Positions 8,693-16,948 are shown, counted from the first letter of the stretch. The stretch is 64,000 nt of DNA from UBA4742 sp963785815 (GCA_963785815.1 CAWAWN010000002.1:620001-684000); one strand, 5' to 3'. Translations and numbers: made by a program. Notes: generated from the letters alone by a model not told the origin.

Positions 8693-10109
8693 TCAACAGC
8701 CCGACCACTGGTGCTCGAGGCGGTAGATGATCACGCCGTTGATGTCGGACACCGGCTTGTACGCGGTCATCACGTTGGCCATCTCCGGCACGCTGAACAG
8801 CGGCACCTTGCCGGCGTCGCGCAGGCCGGCCGGGCTGGTGTCGATGATGAGGGTGGGCCGGCTGCGGTCGAGGTCGTGGCACACGTCGGCCAGCGCGCCC
8901 TTGGTGGGCTTGGCCTGGTCGACGCCGGTCACGAAGTTGGTGTGGGGGAAGCGGGTGGCCATGGGCCGGCCCGAGGCCCAGGTCACCTCGGAGTAGGACC
9001 CCCACACGAAGACCGACTGCTTGGGCGTGGTCAGCCGATCGACCTCTTTGACCACCGCCTTGTAGGGGGGCAGGTCGGGTCGGGGCATGGCGGTGGTCAC
9101 GGCCAGCCAGGCGGCGGTGGTGGCGCCGGCCACGACGAGGGCCTTGCGCAGGGTGACCGCCGCGATCTGGGTGGCGCCGATGGCGGCCAGCGGTGGCAGG
9201 ACCTGGAAGAAGTAGTGACCGAAGAAGTGGCCGCCCACGGCCACGCCCACCAGTGCCGAGAGCAGCCACAGCCACAGGTCGACCTGCTGGCGGCGCTCGG
9301 GCCAGGCCCGGGCCGCCAGCCACACCATGACCACGTGGCTGATGGCGTAGATGCCGGTGCTCAGGGCGGCCACACCCAGGGTGTCGACCAGCGAGTACAC
9401 GCCGATGTAGCCGCCGTTGCTGGAGATGTTCCAGAACAGGAAGGAGCGTAGCCCGAACACGGTCGCCACCGCCGCGTAGGCGACCGCCCCGGTGATGGTG
9501 AACAGGGCGATCTGGCGTCGGCGGTCGGGCTGTCGCCACAGGTTGTACATGACGGGCAGGGCGGTGAAGGCGGCCGGCTGCTTGATCAGCACCGCCACCA
9601 CCAGAGCGAGCGCGGCGGCCACACCCATGCCCTTGCGGCTGAACCACCAGGCCAGCGTGATGGGCAGCAGCATGGCCGCCTCGAAGCTGGCGGCGTGGGC
9701 GTCGTTGTAGGCGAAGGTGGCCGTGCCCAGCACGAACAGGGCGGCCACGGCCATGCGGTGGCGCCAGGCCTGGCACAGGGCCATGCCGATGATCAGGCCG
9801 GTCACCGCCTCGAGCCCGACGATCAGGACCCGCACCGGGATCAGCGTGTTGGAGTGGGTCAGCCAGAAGCTGCCGGCATAGAGGTAGAAGAGGCCCGGTG
9901 GCTTGCGATCGACCAGGTTGCCGTAGAGGTGACCGCCGCGCAGCAGGCCCTGGGCGATGGACCCCACGCTGGCCTCGTCGGCGTCGAGGCGGTTCGAGGT
10001 GAAGATGGGGAAGTGGACGAGGTAGGCCAGCCCCAGGATCCCGAGCAGGGCTAGCAGGCCGCGCTCGATGGCGCCCGCGGGTGACTCGGATGGTGGTGGG
10101 GGCGCTCAC
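8693..10109 (-). CDS. Family-39-like membrane glycosyltransferase with apparent frameshift
   Basis: From the GTG at 9967 to the stop at 8693 the frame encodes about ten transmembrane helices. It includes LVDRKPPGLFYLYAGSF and a C-terminal soluble domain, as in ArnT/PMT-type (GT39) lipid-linked sugar transferases. The stretch just upstream in the same frame encodes the missing first helix and the family's acidic motif (FTSNRLDADEA), but it has no start codon and is preceded by TGA. A GTG at 10109 in another frame would join this sequence if the G5 run at 10098-10102 (C5 on the coding strand) had one more base. I therefore annotate one gene with an apparent 1-base deletion there. The donor would be a polyprenyl-phosphate sugar; the acceptor is unknown. 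Confidence 0.75.
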
Positions 10110-10214
10110 GCCGTCACTCTTTGCCTCTCAACTCGCTGACACCGTTTTACCGGACCCGGCCGCCGGCGGCCGGTTGGAACGACCTCCTGGGTCGGTGCGG
10201 GTGGGGCGCACCCC

Positions 10215-10595
10215 TCAGCTCGTACCCAGCAGGTCGACCACGAACACCAGCGTCTCGCCGCCCTTGATCACCCCACCGGCGCCGGCCTTGCCGTAGCCCA
10301 GGTGAGGGGGGATGACGATGCGGCGGCGCCCGCCCACCTTCATGCCGGCCACGCCCTGGTCCCAGCCCTTGATGACCTGGCCGGCACCCAGGCCGAAGCG
10401 GAAGGTGTCGCCCCGGTCCCAGGAGGCGTCGAACTGCTGGCGGGTGCTCCAGGCGACCCCCACGTAGTGGACCTCGACGTCGTGGCCGGCGGCGGCCTCG
10501 GGGCCCTCGCCGACCACCACGTCCTCGATCACCAGGTCGGTGGGCGGTGCCTCGCCGGGCGGGACGAACACATGGGGCTTCTCGTTGTCGGCCAT
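10215..10595 (-). CDS. FKBP-type peptidyl-prolyl cis-trans isomerase
   Basis: The 126-residue protein is a single FKBP domain that speeds proline isomerisation during folding in the cytoplasm; there is no signal peptide. Visible family positions are VHYVGVAWSTRQQFDASWDRG, FRFGLGAGQVIKGWDQGVAGMKVGGRRRIVIPPHLGYG and the closing TLVFVVDLL. The active-site aromatic and Asp residues (FDASW, GWDQGV, Y in HLGYG) are all present. It lies 9 bp downstream of the saccharopine-dehydrogenase-like gene on the same strand. It also has its own likely leaderless promoter, a TAGCGT box whose TAG is the stop codon of the upstream gene. Confidence 0.93.
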   Translation of the reverse strand: MADNEKPHVFVPPGEAPPTDLVIEDVVVGEGPEAAAGHDVEVHYVGVAWSTRQQFDASWDRGDTFRFGLGAGQVIKGWDQGVAGMKVGGRRRIVIPPHLGYGKAGAGGVIKGGETLVFVVDLLGTS

Positions 10596-10601
10596 CGGGC
10601 C

Positions 10602-10607
10602 ACGCTA
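10602..10607 (-). promoter_or_regulatory. -10 box (TAGCGT) of leaderless FKBP transcript
   Basis: TAGCGT lies 6 nt before the FKBP ATG. Its TAG is also the stop codon of the upstream gene, so termination of one reading frame and the promoter of the next overlap. Confidence 0.5.
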
Positions 10608-11870
10608 CCGGCGGGAGGTTCGATCCTCGAACCCATGTGGCGTGCGATCCTCGAACCCGTGGGGGGTTCGATCCTCGAGCCCATGTGCTGATCCGTGATC
10701 GGCCAGCAGGTCGAGGAACGGCTGGGCCGGCAGGGCCTCGGGCCCGAGCACGCCCGTCCCGCTCCAGGCGCCGGTGGCCAGCAGCTCCACGGCCACGGCC
10801 GGGCCCAGCGCCGTCTGCCAGACCACGGCCTGGCAGCCGTAGTCGCGCATGGTCTGCTCGTTGTCGGCCACGTGGTACAGGTACACCTCCCGGGGCTGGC
10901 CGTCGGGGCCGAGGCCGGTCACCCAGGTGCCCGCGCAGGTCTTGCCGGTCATGGCGTCGCCCAGGCTCACAGGATCGGGCAGGCAGGCCGCCACCACGTC
11001 TCGCGGGCTCACCGAGGCGCCGCCCACCTGGACCGGCGTCGTCGAGTCGAGCCCGGTGCGGTGCAGCACCTGGAGCACCTCGATGAACTCGTCACCCAGG
11101 CCGTACTTGAAGGTGACGCGGTCGGCCTCGACCCAGCGGGGGATGAGCAGCACCTCCTCGTGCTCGACGTTGACGCACTCGACCGGCCCGATGCCCTCGG
11201 GGAACACGAAGGTCTCGGGCTCGCTGAAGGGCGCGGTGGTGAACCAGCCTCGGTCGCGCTCGTAGATCACGGGCGGGTTGAGGCACTCCTCGATGGTCGT
11301 CCAGATGTTGAAGGTGGGGGCGAAGTCGTAGCCGGCGACGGCCAGGTCGGCGCCGTCGCGCACCCCCACCTCGTCGACGCGGCTGAACAGCTCGTCGGCC
11401 GCGTGGCGGGCGAACACGTCGGACAGCCCGGGCTCCACACCCATGCCCACCAGGGCCAACTGGCCGCGGCGCTCCCACTCGTCGGCCAGCGCGAACTGGT
11501 CGTCGCCCAGCTTGATGCCGGTGCGGGCGTGGGGTTCGTCGGGGTGCGGGTGCGAGAGGCTCATGGCCATGTCCAGGTAGGTGACCCCGGCGGCCAGGGC
11601 GGCGCGGTAGATGGGCATCACGAAGCGCGGGTCGACGGCGTTGAGCACGGTGTCGACGCCGTGGGCCGCCATCAGCTGGCCCAGGGCGTCCTCGTCGCCG
11701 GCATCGACCTGCTCCGCCTCGAAGCGGGCGTCGCCGTAGCGGTCGACCACCGTGCGGGCCCGATCCTTCGAGTAGTCGGCGACCACCACGGCTTCGACGG
11801 CGTCGCGCCGGGCCAGGATGGCGCAGGTCGAGCTGCCCACCCCGCCGGCGCCCAGGATCAACAACCGCAC
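10605..11870 (-). CDS. Saccharopine dehydrogenase-like NAD(P)-dependent oxidoreductase
   Basis: The 421-residue protein opens with a Rossmann loop LLILGAGGVGSSTCAILARR. It then shows the saccharopine-dehydrogenase pattern: VDAGDEDALGQLMAAHGVDTVLNAVDP, YLDMAMSLSHPHPDEPHART and GMGVEPGLSDVFARH. The family includes saccharopine, carboxynorspermidine and homospermidine-type dehydrogenases. The WTTIEECLNPPVIYERDRGWFTTAPFSEPE block points toward the carboxynorspermidine/lysine-type branch rather than trans-acting membrane homologues, but the substrate is not certain. The last 25 residues are three copies of an 8-residue unit of the form HGxEDRTP, encoded by 24-bp repeats outside the family domain. 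The FKBP gene follows after 9 bp. Confidence 0.85.
   Translation of the reverse strand: MRLLILGAGGVGSSTCAILARRDAVEAVVVADYSKDRARTVVDRYGDARFEAEQVDAGDEDALGQLMAAHGVDTVLNAVDPRFVMPIYRAALAAGVTYLDMAMSLSHPHPDEPHARTGIKLGDDQFALADEWERRGQLALVGMGVEPGLSDVFARHAADELFSRVDEVGVRDGADLAVAGYDFAPTFNIWTTIEECLNPPVIYERDRGWFTTAPFSEPETFVFPEGIGPVECVNVEHEEVLLIPRWVEADRVTFKYGLGDEFIEVLQVLHRTGLDSTTPVQVGGASVSPRDVVAACLPDPVSLGDAMTGKTCAGTWVTGLGPDGQPREVYLYHVADNEQTMRDYGCQAVVWQTALGPAVAVELLATGAWSGTGVLGPEALPAQPFLDLLADHGSAHGLEDRTPHGFEDRTPHGFEDRTSRR
10618..10689. repeat. Three tandem 24-bp repeats in the 3' end of the dehydrogenase gene
   Basis: Units lie at 10618-10641, 10642-10665 and 10666-10689. Each contains a short inverted repeat around CGATCCTCGA. 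They keep the reading frame and encode a repeated HGxEDRTP tail. The T-loop-like GGTTCGATCC in them is not part of a tRNA. Confidence 0.85.
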
Positions 11871-11933
11871 GTCGACATCTCCGTCCCCCTCGTCATCGCC
11901 CCGGTGTCCCCCGAGATGCTAGGGCTTGGGGCC

Positions 11934-12470
11934 ATGGACGAGGGCTTTCGGGTGGAGGTCGACGGGGGCGACGAGGTGCGCATCGGGCTCACCACGCCGG
12001 CCGACCACGATGAGCTCTTCACCCTGTTCGCGGCGGCGGTGGCCGCGGACGACGGCTACCCCCAGGAGCCCGCGGCCCTCGTGTCGTTCGAGGACTTCGA
12101 GCGCTACTGGCTGGCCCCGGCCGCGGCCACCTTGGTAGCGCGCTCGGTGGATGGCGGCGCGCTCGTGGGCGCGTGCACCATCAAGCCCAACGGGGTGGGG
12201 CGGGCCGCCCACGTGGCCAACGCCGGGTACCTGGTGGCCGCCGACCAGCGGGGCCGGGGCATCGGCTCGGCCCTGGTCGAGGCCTCGTTCGACGTGGCCC
12301 GATCGGCTGGCTTCGACGCCATGCAGTTCAACTTCGTGTTCGCCACCAACCCCGCCCGGCGGCTCTACGAGCGGCTGGGGTTCCGGTTGGTGGGCGAGGT
12401 GCCCGACGTGATCGACCATCCCGGCGCGACCAGCCGAGAGGCGGTCTGCATCTACTGGCGGGCGTTGTGA
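11934..12470 (+). CDS. GNAT family N-acetyltransferase
   Basis: The 178-residue protein is a single GNAT domain. The acetyl-CoA-binding motif A reads VAADQRGRGIGSALVEASFDVARSAGF, with the Q/RxxGxG/A pattern intact, and motif B is seen in FNFVFATNPARRLYERLGFRLVGEVPDVI. The N-terminal half (ADDGYPQEPAALVSFEDFERYWLAP) would form the acceptor site; the substrate is unknown. The ATG at 11934 is preferred to the in-frame ATG at 11916, and a TAGGGC box lies 8 nt before it. The very long frame running into this gene from 10695 is antisense to the dehydrogenase gene and is not coding. The gene is divergent from the saccharopine-dehydrogenase-like gene. Confidence 0.85.
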   Translation: MDEGFRVEVDGGDEVRIGLTTPADHDELFTLFAAAVAADDGYPQEPAALVSFEDFERYWLAPAAATLVARSVDGGALVGACTIKPNGVGRAAHVANAGYLVAADQRGRGIGSALVEASFDVARSAGFDAMQFNFVFATNPARRLYERLGFRLVGEVPDVIDHPGATSREAVCIYWRAL

Positions 12471-12616
12471 TCTCGTCGTCGTGGCCTGGCGTCCCCTGCG
12501 CCGGATCGGCCGCTGGTTCCCGAGCGCACGGAGTTGGTCGCTGTGTCAGGATCGGGCTGTCCAGAACCACCTGGGCACGAGGGTGCGGCGGACGTCCGTC
12601 GCCGGGGGGAGCGAAC

Positions 12617-12904
12617 ATGCTCACGATCAACGTCTACCGGTGGCGCGACGACGTGCACAGCGTCGAGGACACCAAGCGCATCATGGAGGCCTTCGGGGAG
12701 CGCGGGTCGAGCCCCGACGAGGTCGCGCACTACGTCTTCGCGGACGGGACCGGCGGTGTCGTGATCACCGACGGCGAGGACGTCGGCTGGGCGTACCGCA
12801 ACGCGCTGGACTTCGTCGAGTTCCTCGACATGGACCAGTCGTTCACGCAGATCGCCCTGCCGTTGGCTGACGCGCTCCCGCACGTCGTCGACCGCATGAG
12901 CTAG
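12617..12904 (+). CDS. Small conserved hypothetical protein (dimeric alpha/beta-barrel-like)
   Basis: The 95-residue protein alternates short strands and helices (MLTINVYRWRDD, DTKRIMEAFGERG, AHYVFADGTGGVVITDGED, YRNALDFVEFLDM, FTQIALPLADALPHVV). This matches the small ferredoxin-like alpha/beta-barrel proteins annotated as DUF3303 or similar in actinobacteria. No catalytic motif is visible. The ATG at 12617 has a clear GGGGGAG site 8 nt upstream. Its stop overlaps that of the convergent nucleosidase gene in the four bases CTAG. The 146 bp before it hold no recognisable gene. Confidence 0.7.
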   Translation: MLTINVYRWRDDVHSVEDTKRIMEAFGERGSSPDEVAHYVFADGTGGVVITDGEDVGWAYRNALDFVEFLDMDQSFTQIALPLADALPHVVDRMS

Positions 12905-13635
12905 CAGGTCACCGGGGCCGTCAGGTCGGCCATGGCGTCGGCCACGGCCGCGTCGACGGCGCGCTGCATCCAGCGGCCCAGGCGGACCAGGCTGGGGACG
13001 CGCCCCGGGTGGGTCGCCACCAGCCGGGCCACCGCGGCCAGGTCGGGCGTGCCGTCTTCTCGGCTCAGGCCCAGCACGGCCTGGTCCACGCCGTCGTCGC
13101 TGGTGTGGTCGCTGATGCCCCGGTACGCCGTCCAGCCCATCCCCAGCTCCTGGCACACGCGGGCCACGGCCGAGGTCTCCATGTCGATGGCGGCGTAGCC
13201 CTGGTCCCGCAGCCGGCCGAGCTCGTCGGGATCGTCGATCAGTCCGTCGGAGGTGACCAGCAGCCCGTCGGTCGGGGCCGACAGGGGCGTGGCGGTGAAC
13301 GCCTCCCCGCTGGCCAGGTCGAGCACCGACCGGGGCACCACCACCGAGCCGATGGGCCGGCTGCGGTCCAGACCGCCGGCGATCCCAACCACCAGCACGT
13401 GGTCGCAATCCGACAGCTCGATCAGCTCACGGGTCACCCGCTCGGCGTTGGCCAGGCCCATGCCCGTCTTCATGGCGGCCACGCCGACCTGGCCCACCAT
13501 GCCCCGGTACACCGGCGGTTCGGCCCCCGAGCGGCGCAGGCCCATGGCCTTGACCAGCGGACCCAGCTCGGGCTTCATGGGCGCCAGCACCGCGACCTGC
13601 TTGGGGTGGGGGTGGGGATCGGGTCGATCGGGCAT
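12901..13635 (-). CDS. Nucleoside phosphorylase/MTA-SAH nucleosidase-like protein
   Basis: The 244-residue protein has the purine nucleoside phosphorylase/5'-methylthioadenosine nucleosidase fold: VAVLAPMKPELGPLVKAMG at the start, TGMGLANAERVTRELIE, VLVVGIAGGLD, and the diagnostic AIDMETSAVARVCQELGM, in which the Met-Glu binds the ribose hydroxyls. ISDHTSDDG then carries the catalytic-Asp position (ISD). Such enzymes cleave methylthioadenosine, S-adenosylhomocysteine or related nucleosides; exact specificity cannot be read from the sequence. The ATG at 13635 is chosen over the GTG at 13668 because a CAGACT box ends 6 nt before it. It is divergent from the VOC gene. Confidence 0.8.
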   Translation of the reverse strand: MPDRPDPHPHPKQVAVLAPMKPELGPLVKAMGLRRSGAEPPVYRGMVGQVGVAAMKTGMGLANAERVTRELIELSDCDHVLVVGIAGGLDRSRPIGSVVVPRSVLDLASGEAFTATPLSAPTDGLLVTSDGLIDDPDELGRLRDQGYAAIDMETSAVARVCQELGMGWTAYRGISDHTSDDGVDQAVLGLSREDGTPDLAAVARLVATHPGRVPSLVRLGRWMQRAVDAAVADAMADLTAPVTC

Positions 13636-13709
13636 GGGACCAGTCTGTCCTGTGGCTGGAGGCGGCACCGGGTGCGCGCGATGCCGTGGCGAGGGCCAGA
13701 CTGGAGGGC

Positions 13710-14063
13710 ATGCAACCGCTGGCCGTGCACCACGTGTCGATCACCGTCACCGACGTCGACCGCGCCCTCACCTTCTACACCGAGGTGCTCGGCCTGGTGC
13801 CCCGCCACGATCGGCCCGACTTCGGGTTCGGCGGGGCCTGGCTCGACGCCGGCGGCCAGCAGCTGCACCTGGTCGAGGGCCGACCGCCCGAGGACCGGGG
13901 CCAGCACTTCGCCATCCGGGTGGCCGACCTGGACGCCACGGTGGGCGAGCTGCGCGCCGGCGGACTGGAGATCACCGACCCGTCGCCGGCTGGGCCGACC
14001 CGCCAGTCGTTCGTGCACGACCCGGAGGGCAACCTGGTCGAGCTGCTCGAGACGGTGGGCTGA
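13710..14063 (+). CDS. VOC superfamily (glyoxalase/bleomycin resistance-type) protein
   Basis: The 117-residue protein is one VOC domain made of two beta-alpha-beta-beta-beta units. AVHHVSITVTDVDRALTFYTEVLGLVP opens the first and HFAIRVADLDATVGELRAGG the second, and QSFVHDPEGNLVELLE closes the domain. Candidate metal ligands are His in VHHVSI, His in QQLHLVE, His in QHFAI and Glu in LVELLE. The family contains lyases, dioxygenases and epimerases, so the reaction is open. The ATG at 13710 follows a GGAGGG site. Only 6 bp separate it from the ATP-grasp gene, and the three genes from here to folC probably form one transcript. Confidence 0.85.
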   Translation: MQPLAVHHVSITVTDVDRALTFYTEVLGLVPRHDRPDFGFGGAWLDAGGQQLHLVEGRPPEDRGQHFAIRVADLDATVGELRAGGLEITDPSPAGPTRQSFVHDPEGNLVELLETVG

Positions 14064-14069
14064 TCCCGC

Positions 14070-14921
14070 TTGGGCGAGATCCACCACCGCTTCCTGAACC
14101 AGGCCCTGGCCGAGATCGCCGCCACCCGCGGCCTCACCTACGAGGAGTGGGGACAGGGGTGGCTCACCCGGGTGGGTGACGGCCGGGCCGGGCTGTCCAC
14201 CTACGGCTACCAGCTGTCGCTGAACAGCGCGGTGGCCGCCTCCGGCGCCCGGGACAAGGGGGCGGCGGCCGAGCGACTCGCCCGGGACGGGCTGGCCGTG
14301 GTGCCCACCCGGTTGGTGCTGGGTGACGTGCGCCAGTCGTGGCTGGACGGCCGCAAGGCCGTCGAGGTGCTCGACCAGGTGCTGGCCGACTGGTCGCCGC
14401 CGCTGATCGTCAAGCCCAACGAGGGCTCGTCGGGCGACGGGGTGTTCCTGTGTCGCAACCCCGACCAGGTGCGCCGACGGGTGGACCAGCTGCTGCGGCG
14501 CGAGCCCGCGGTGGTGGTGCAGCCCTTCCTCGAGCTGGCCTGCGAGGAGCGCTGGGTCGTGCTCGATGGCCGGCCCCTGCTGCGCTACACCAAGCAGCCA
14601 GGCGGGGACAGCACCGGTGAGGCCGGGCGCCGGGCCCCGTTGTTCAACCTGGCCCTGGGGGCCACCGTGGGCGAGTTCGGGCTCGATGGGGCCACCCCCG
14701 GCGCGCGGGAGCTGGCCCTGGCCGCGGCCCGATCGCTCGGCCTGCGGGTGGCCGCGGTCGACCTGGTGCGCGGGCTGGACGGCTCGGTCCAGGTGCTGGA
14801 GGTGAACTCCGGGCTGTCCTTCGAGCACCTGGTCCGGCTCGAGCCGAGCCGTCGGGCCCAGGCCGTGGCCGTCTACGACGCGGCGGTGACCGCCGCCCTG
14901 GCCGACGCCGGGGATCGGTGA
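14070..14921 (+). CDS. ATP-grasp ligase translationally coupled to folC
   Basis: The 283-residue protein has an ATP-grasp core. The nucleotide-binding lysine and glycine-rich loop are in PLIVKPNEGSSGDGVFL, the adenine-contact region is VVVQPFLELACEERWVVLDG, and the metal-binding end motif is VDLVRGLDGSVQVLEVNSGLSFEH. It most resembles RimK, cyanophycin-synthetase N-half and other carboxylate-amine ligases. The acceptor is unknown. The N-terminal HHRFLNQALAEIAATRGL is typical of small peptide-ligase variants. It starts with TTG at 14070 and its stop overlaps the GTG of folC by 4 bp. An ATP-grasp enzyme next to a Mur-type ligase recalls the two halves of cyanophycin synthetase. Confidence 0.78.
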   Translation: MGEIHHRFLNQALAEIAATRGLTYEEWGQGWLTRVGDGRAGLSTYGYQLSLNSAVAASGARDKGAAAERLARDGLAVVPTRLVLGDVRQSWLDGRKAVEVLDQVLADWSPPLIVKPNEGSSGDGVFLCRNPDQVRRRVDQLLRREPAVVVQPFLELACEERWVVLDGRPLLRYTKQPGGDSTGEAGRRAPLFNLALGATVGEFGLDGATPGARELALAAARSLGLRVAAVDLVRGLDGSVQVLEVNSGLSFEHLVRLEPSRRAQAVAVYDAAVTAALADAGDR

Positions 14922-16291
14922 CCGCGGCCGGTCTCGACCGCCTGCGCCGGGGCTGGCGCCCCGAGACCATGGACGAGGTGCTGTCGTTCCTGCAGGTCGA
15001 CCTGTTCCAGGCTCCTGACGGACTGTTCCGCGGTGGCGACGGGTGGGGCCGCTCGGCGGCCCTGCTGGCCGAGCTGGGCGATCCGCAGGACGCCACGCCC
15101 GTGGTGCACGTGGCCGGCACGGCGGGCAAGGGCACCGTGGCCGCCGGCATCGCGGCGGTGGCCCACGCGTCCGGCGCCCGGGTCGGGCTGCACCTGTCAC
15201 CCCACGTGTACGACCTGCGTGAGCGCTTCTCGGTGGACGGCCAGTGGTGCTCGCCCGACGAGGTGGTCGAGCTGCTGGCCGCGGTCCTTCCCGCCGCCGC
15301 CCGCCTGGCCGACTCCGGCCACGGCCCACCCACCTACTACGAGGTCACGCTGGCCATGTCCCTGGTCCACTTCGTGCGCCAGGGTTGCGACCTGGTGGTG
15401 CTGGAGACCGGTGTGGGTGGGCGCTACGACGGCACCAACACCATCCACCGGTCGGACAAGCTGGCCGTGATCACCCGCATCGACCTCGACCACGAGGCGG
15501 TGCTGGGCCACTCGCTGGCAGCCATCGCCGAGCAGAAGGCCGGCATCCTGCCCGCCGGGGGCGAGGCGGTGGTGTTGCGCCACGGGGTGGCCGAGATCGA
15601 CGACACGGTGGCTGCCGCCGCGATCGCCATCGGCTGTCGGTGCCACCTCGTGACATCACCGCCACCGCCGCCGGGCGGAGTGGGCCACCTGGTCGAGGAC
15701 GCGGCGCTGGTGGGGGCGGCCGTCGGGGTGCTGGACGCGCGCCAGGGTCGCCGGACCGATCCGTCGGCCGTGGCCCGCGTCTTGGACCAGGTGACCCTGC
15801 CCGGTCGGTTCGAGCGGTTGCGCACCCCGGAGGGTGCCGAGGTCGTGCTCGACGGCGCCCACAACCCGGTGAAGTTGGCCGCCCTGATCGATCGGCTGCG
15901 GGCCCAGCCCGACGCGCCGCCCGGCGCACGCTGGCCCTGGGTGTTCGGCTGCCGACGCGACAAGAAGGCGCCGGCCATGTTCGCCCAGCTGGCCGAGGTG
16001 GTCGACCCCGATGACGGGCTGGTCCTGGTCCCGTTCCCGATCGTGGCCGGCGACGTGCCCGCCGACGTGTCCGCTGATCCGCGGGAGCTGGCCGAGGGGG
16101 CCCGGGCTGCCGGGATCGACCAGGTGCAGGTGGCCACGCTGGATGCGGCTGCGGAGCTGGTCCGGGCCCGTTGCGTCCCGTCGGAACCGGCCCGCCCGGC
16201 GACGGTGGTGGCCGGCTCGTTCCACCTGCTGGCAGCCATCCGGCCGCGCCTGGTCGATGCCGGGGCGGCGCGTCCGCGACCAGACGCCTAA
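14918..16291 (+). CDS. folC: Folylpolyglutamate synthase/dihydrofolate synthase (FolC family)
   Basis: The 457-residue protein has the Mur-ligase-type architecture of FolC: P-loop VVHVAGTAGKGTVA near residues 63-76, the folate-site region LSPHVYDLRERFSVDG, VVLETGVGGRYDGTN, and DLDHEAVLGHSLAAIAEQKAGILPAG, plus the C-terminal VVLDGAHNP. It adds glutamate to dihydropteroate or to folates in an ATP-dependent step. It may be the organism's only FolC. Its tight coupling to an ATP-grasp ligase, a 4-bp start/stop overlap, is unusual for a pure folate gene and leaves open a divergent role in peptide-like ligation. The GTG start is fixed by that overlap. Confidence 0.88.
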   Translation: MTAAGLDRLRRGWRPETMDEVLSFLQVDLFQAPDGLFRGGDGWGRSAALLAELGDPQDATPVVHVAGTAGKGTVAAGIAAVAHASGARVGLHLSPHVYDLRERFSVDGQWCSPDEVVELLAAVLPAAARLADSGHGPPTYYEVTLAMSLVHFVRQGCDLVVLETGVGGRYDGTNTIHRSDKLAVITRIDLDHEAVLGHSLAAIAEQKAGILPAGGEAVVLRHGVAEIDDTVAAAAIAIGCRCHLVTSPPPPPGGVGHLVEDAALVGAAVGVLDARQGRRTDPSAVARVLDQVTLPGRFERLRTPEGAEVVLDGAHNPVKLAALIDRLRAQPDAPPGARWPWVFGCRRDKKAPAMFAQLAEVVDPDDGLVLVPFPIVAGDVPADVSADPRELAEGARAAGIDQVQVATLDAAAELVRARCVPSEPARPATVVAGSFHLLAAIRPRLVDAGAARPRPDA

Positions 16292-16393
16292 TGCCTGACG
16301 CGGCACTAGCTTGGGGGACGTCCCGGCCGCCACCTCCGCGGCCCGTCCATCCATCGCGGCTCCGTCGAGGGGTCCGCCGAACCTGGAGCGCAG

Positions 16394-16924
16394 ATGCCAA
16401 TCGATACCTTCATGGCCTACGTCGGGGTCTATGCCGACGTGGCCGATGCCGAAGCCGACTACGACGCGGTCAAGGCCCTGCACGTGGAAGCCGGCCTGAT
16501 CGACGCCTACGACGCCGCCGTGATCGAGCGCCGCGAGGGCGGCAAGGTCAAGATCACCAAGAAGCACGAGACCCCCACGTGGGTGGGCGGGGTCATGGGT
16601 GGCGGGGTCGGCCTGGCCACCGGCCTGGTGGTGGCCCTGTTCCCGTTCGCGGCCATCGGCGGCGGTCTGCTGGCCGCCACCACCGGCGGTGGCGCCCTGC
16701 TGGGCGCGGTGGCCGGCCATGCCGCCGCCGGCATGAGCCGCGGCGACCTGAAGGAACTGGGCGAGAGCCTCGACGAGGGTCAGGCCGGCCTGATCGTGGT
16801 GGGCGTGTCCGACATGGGGGCCAAGATCGAGAAGGCCATGAAGAAGGCCGAGAAGGTGCAGGAGAAGGAGGTCAAGGCCGACAACGCCGAGATCGAGAAG
16901 GACGCGAAGGAAGCCGAGAAGTAG
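16394..16924 (+). CDS. DUF1269 family membrane protein
   Basis: The 176-residue protein starts with a soluble beta/alpha segment (IDTFMAYVGVYADVADAEADYDAVKALH). A glycine-rich hydrophobic hairpin follows (WVGGVMGGGVGLATGLVVALFPFAAIGGGLLAATTGGGALLGAVAGH), then LGESLDEGQAGLIVVG and a strongly charged Lys/Glu helix that is probably a coiled coil. This is the DUF1269 arrangement, a family often induced in stress and membrane-associated in actinobacteria. The ATG at 16394 has GGAGCG upstream. It ends before a long hairpin shared with the convergent LLM gene. Confidence 0.85.
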   Translation: MPIDTFMAYVGVYADVADAEADYDAVKALHVEAGLIDAYDAAVIERREGGKVKITKKHETPTWVGGVMGGGVGLATGLVVALFPFAAIGGGLLAATTGGGALLGAVAGHAAAGMSRGDLKELGESLDEGQAGLIVVGVSDMGAKIEKAMKKAEKVQEKEVKADNAEIEKDAKEAEK

Positions 16925-16948
16925 CCGCGCAGGCCACCGTTCGAACCG

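Noticed and set aside
10617..10690. GGTTCGATCC segments resembling a tRNA T-arm
   Set aside because: No acceptor, D or anticodon stems fit around them; they are in-frame protein repeats.
14918..16291. A full cyanophycin synthetase system
   Set aside because: The Mur-type partner has clear FolC blocks and no cyanophycinase is nearby; only the pairing is notable.
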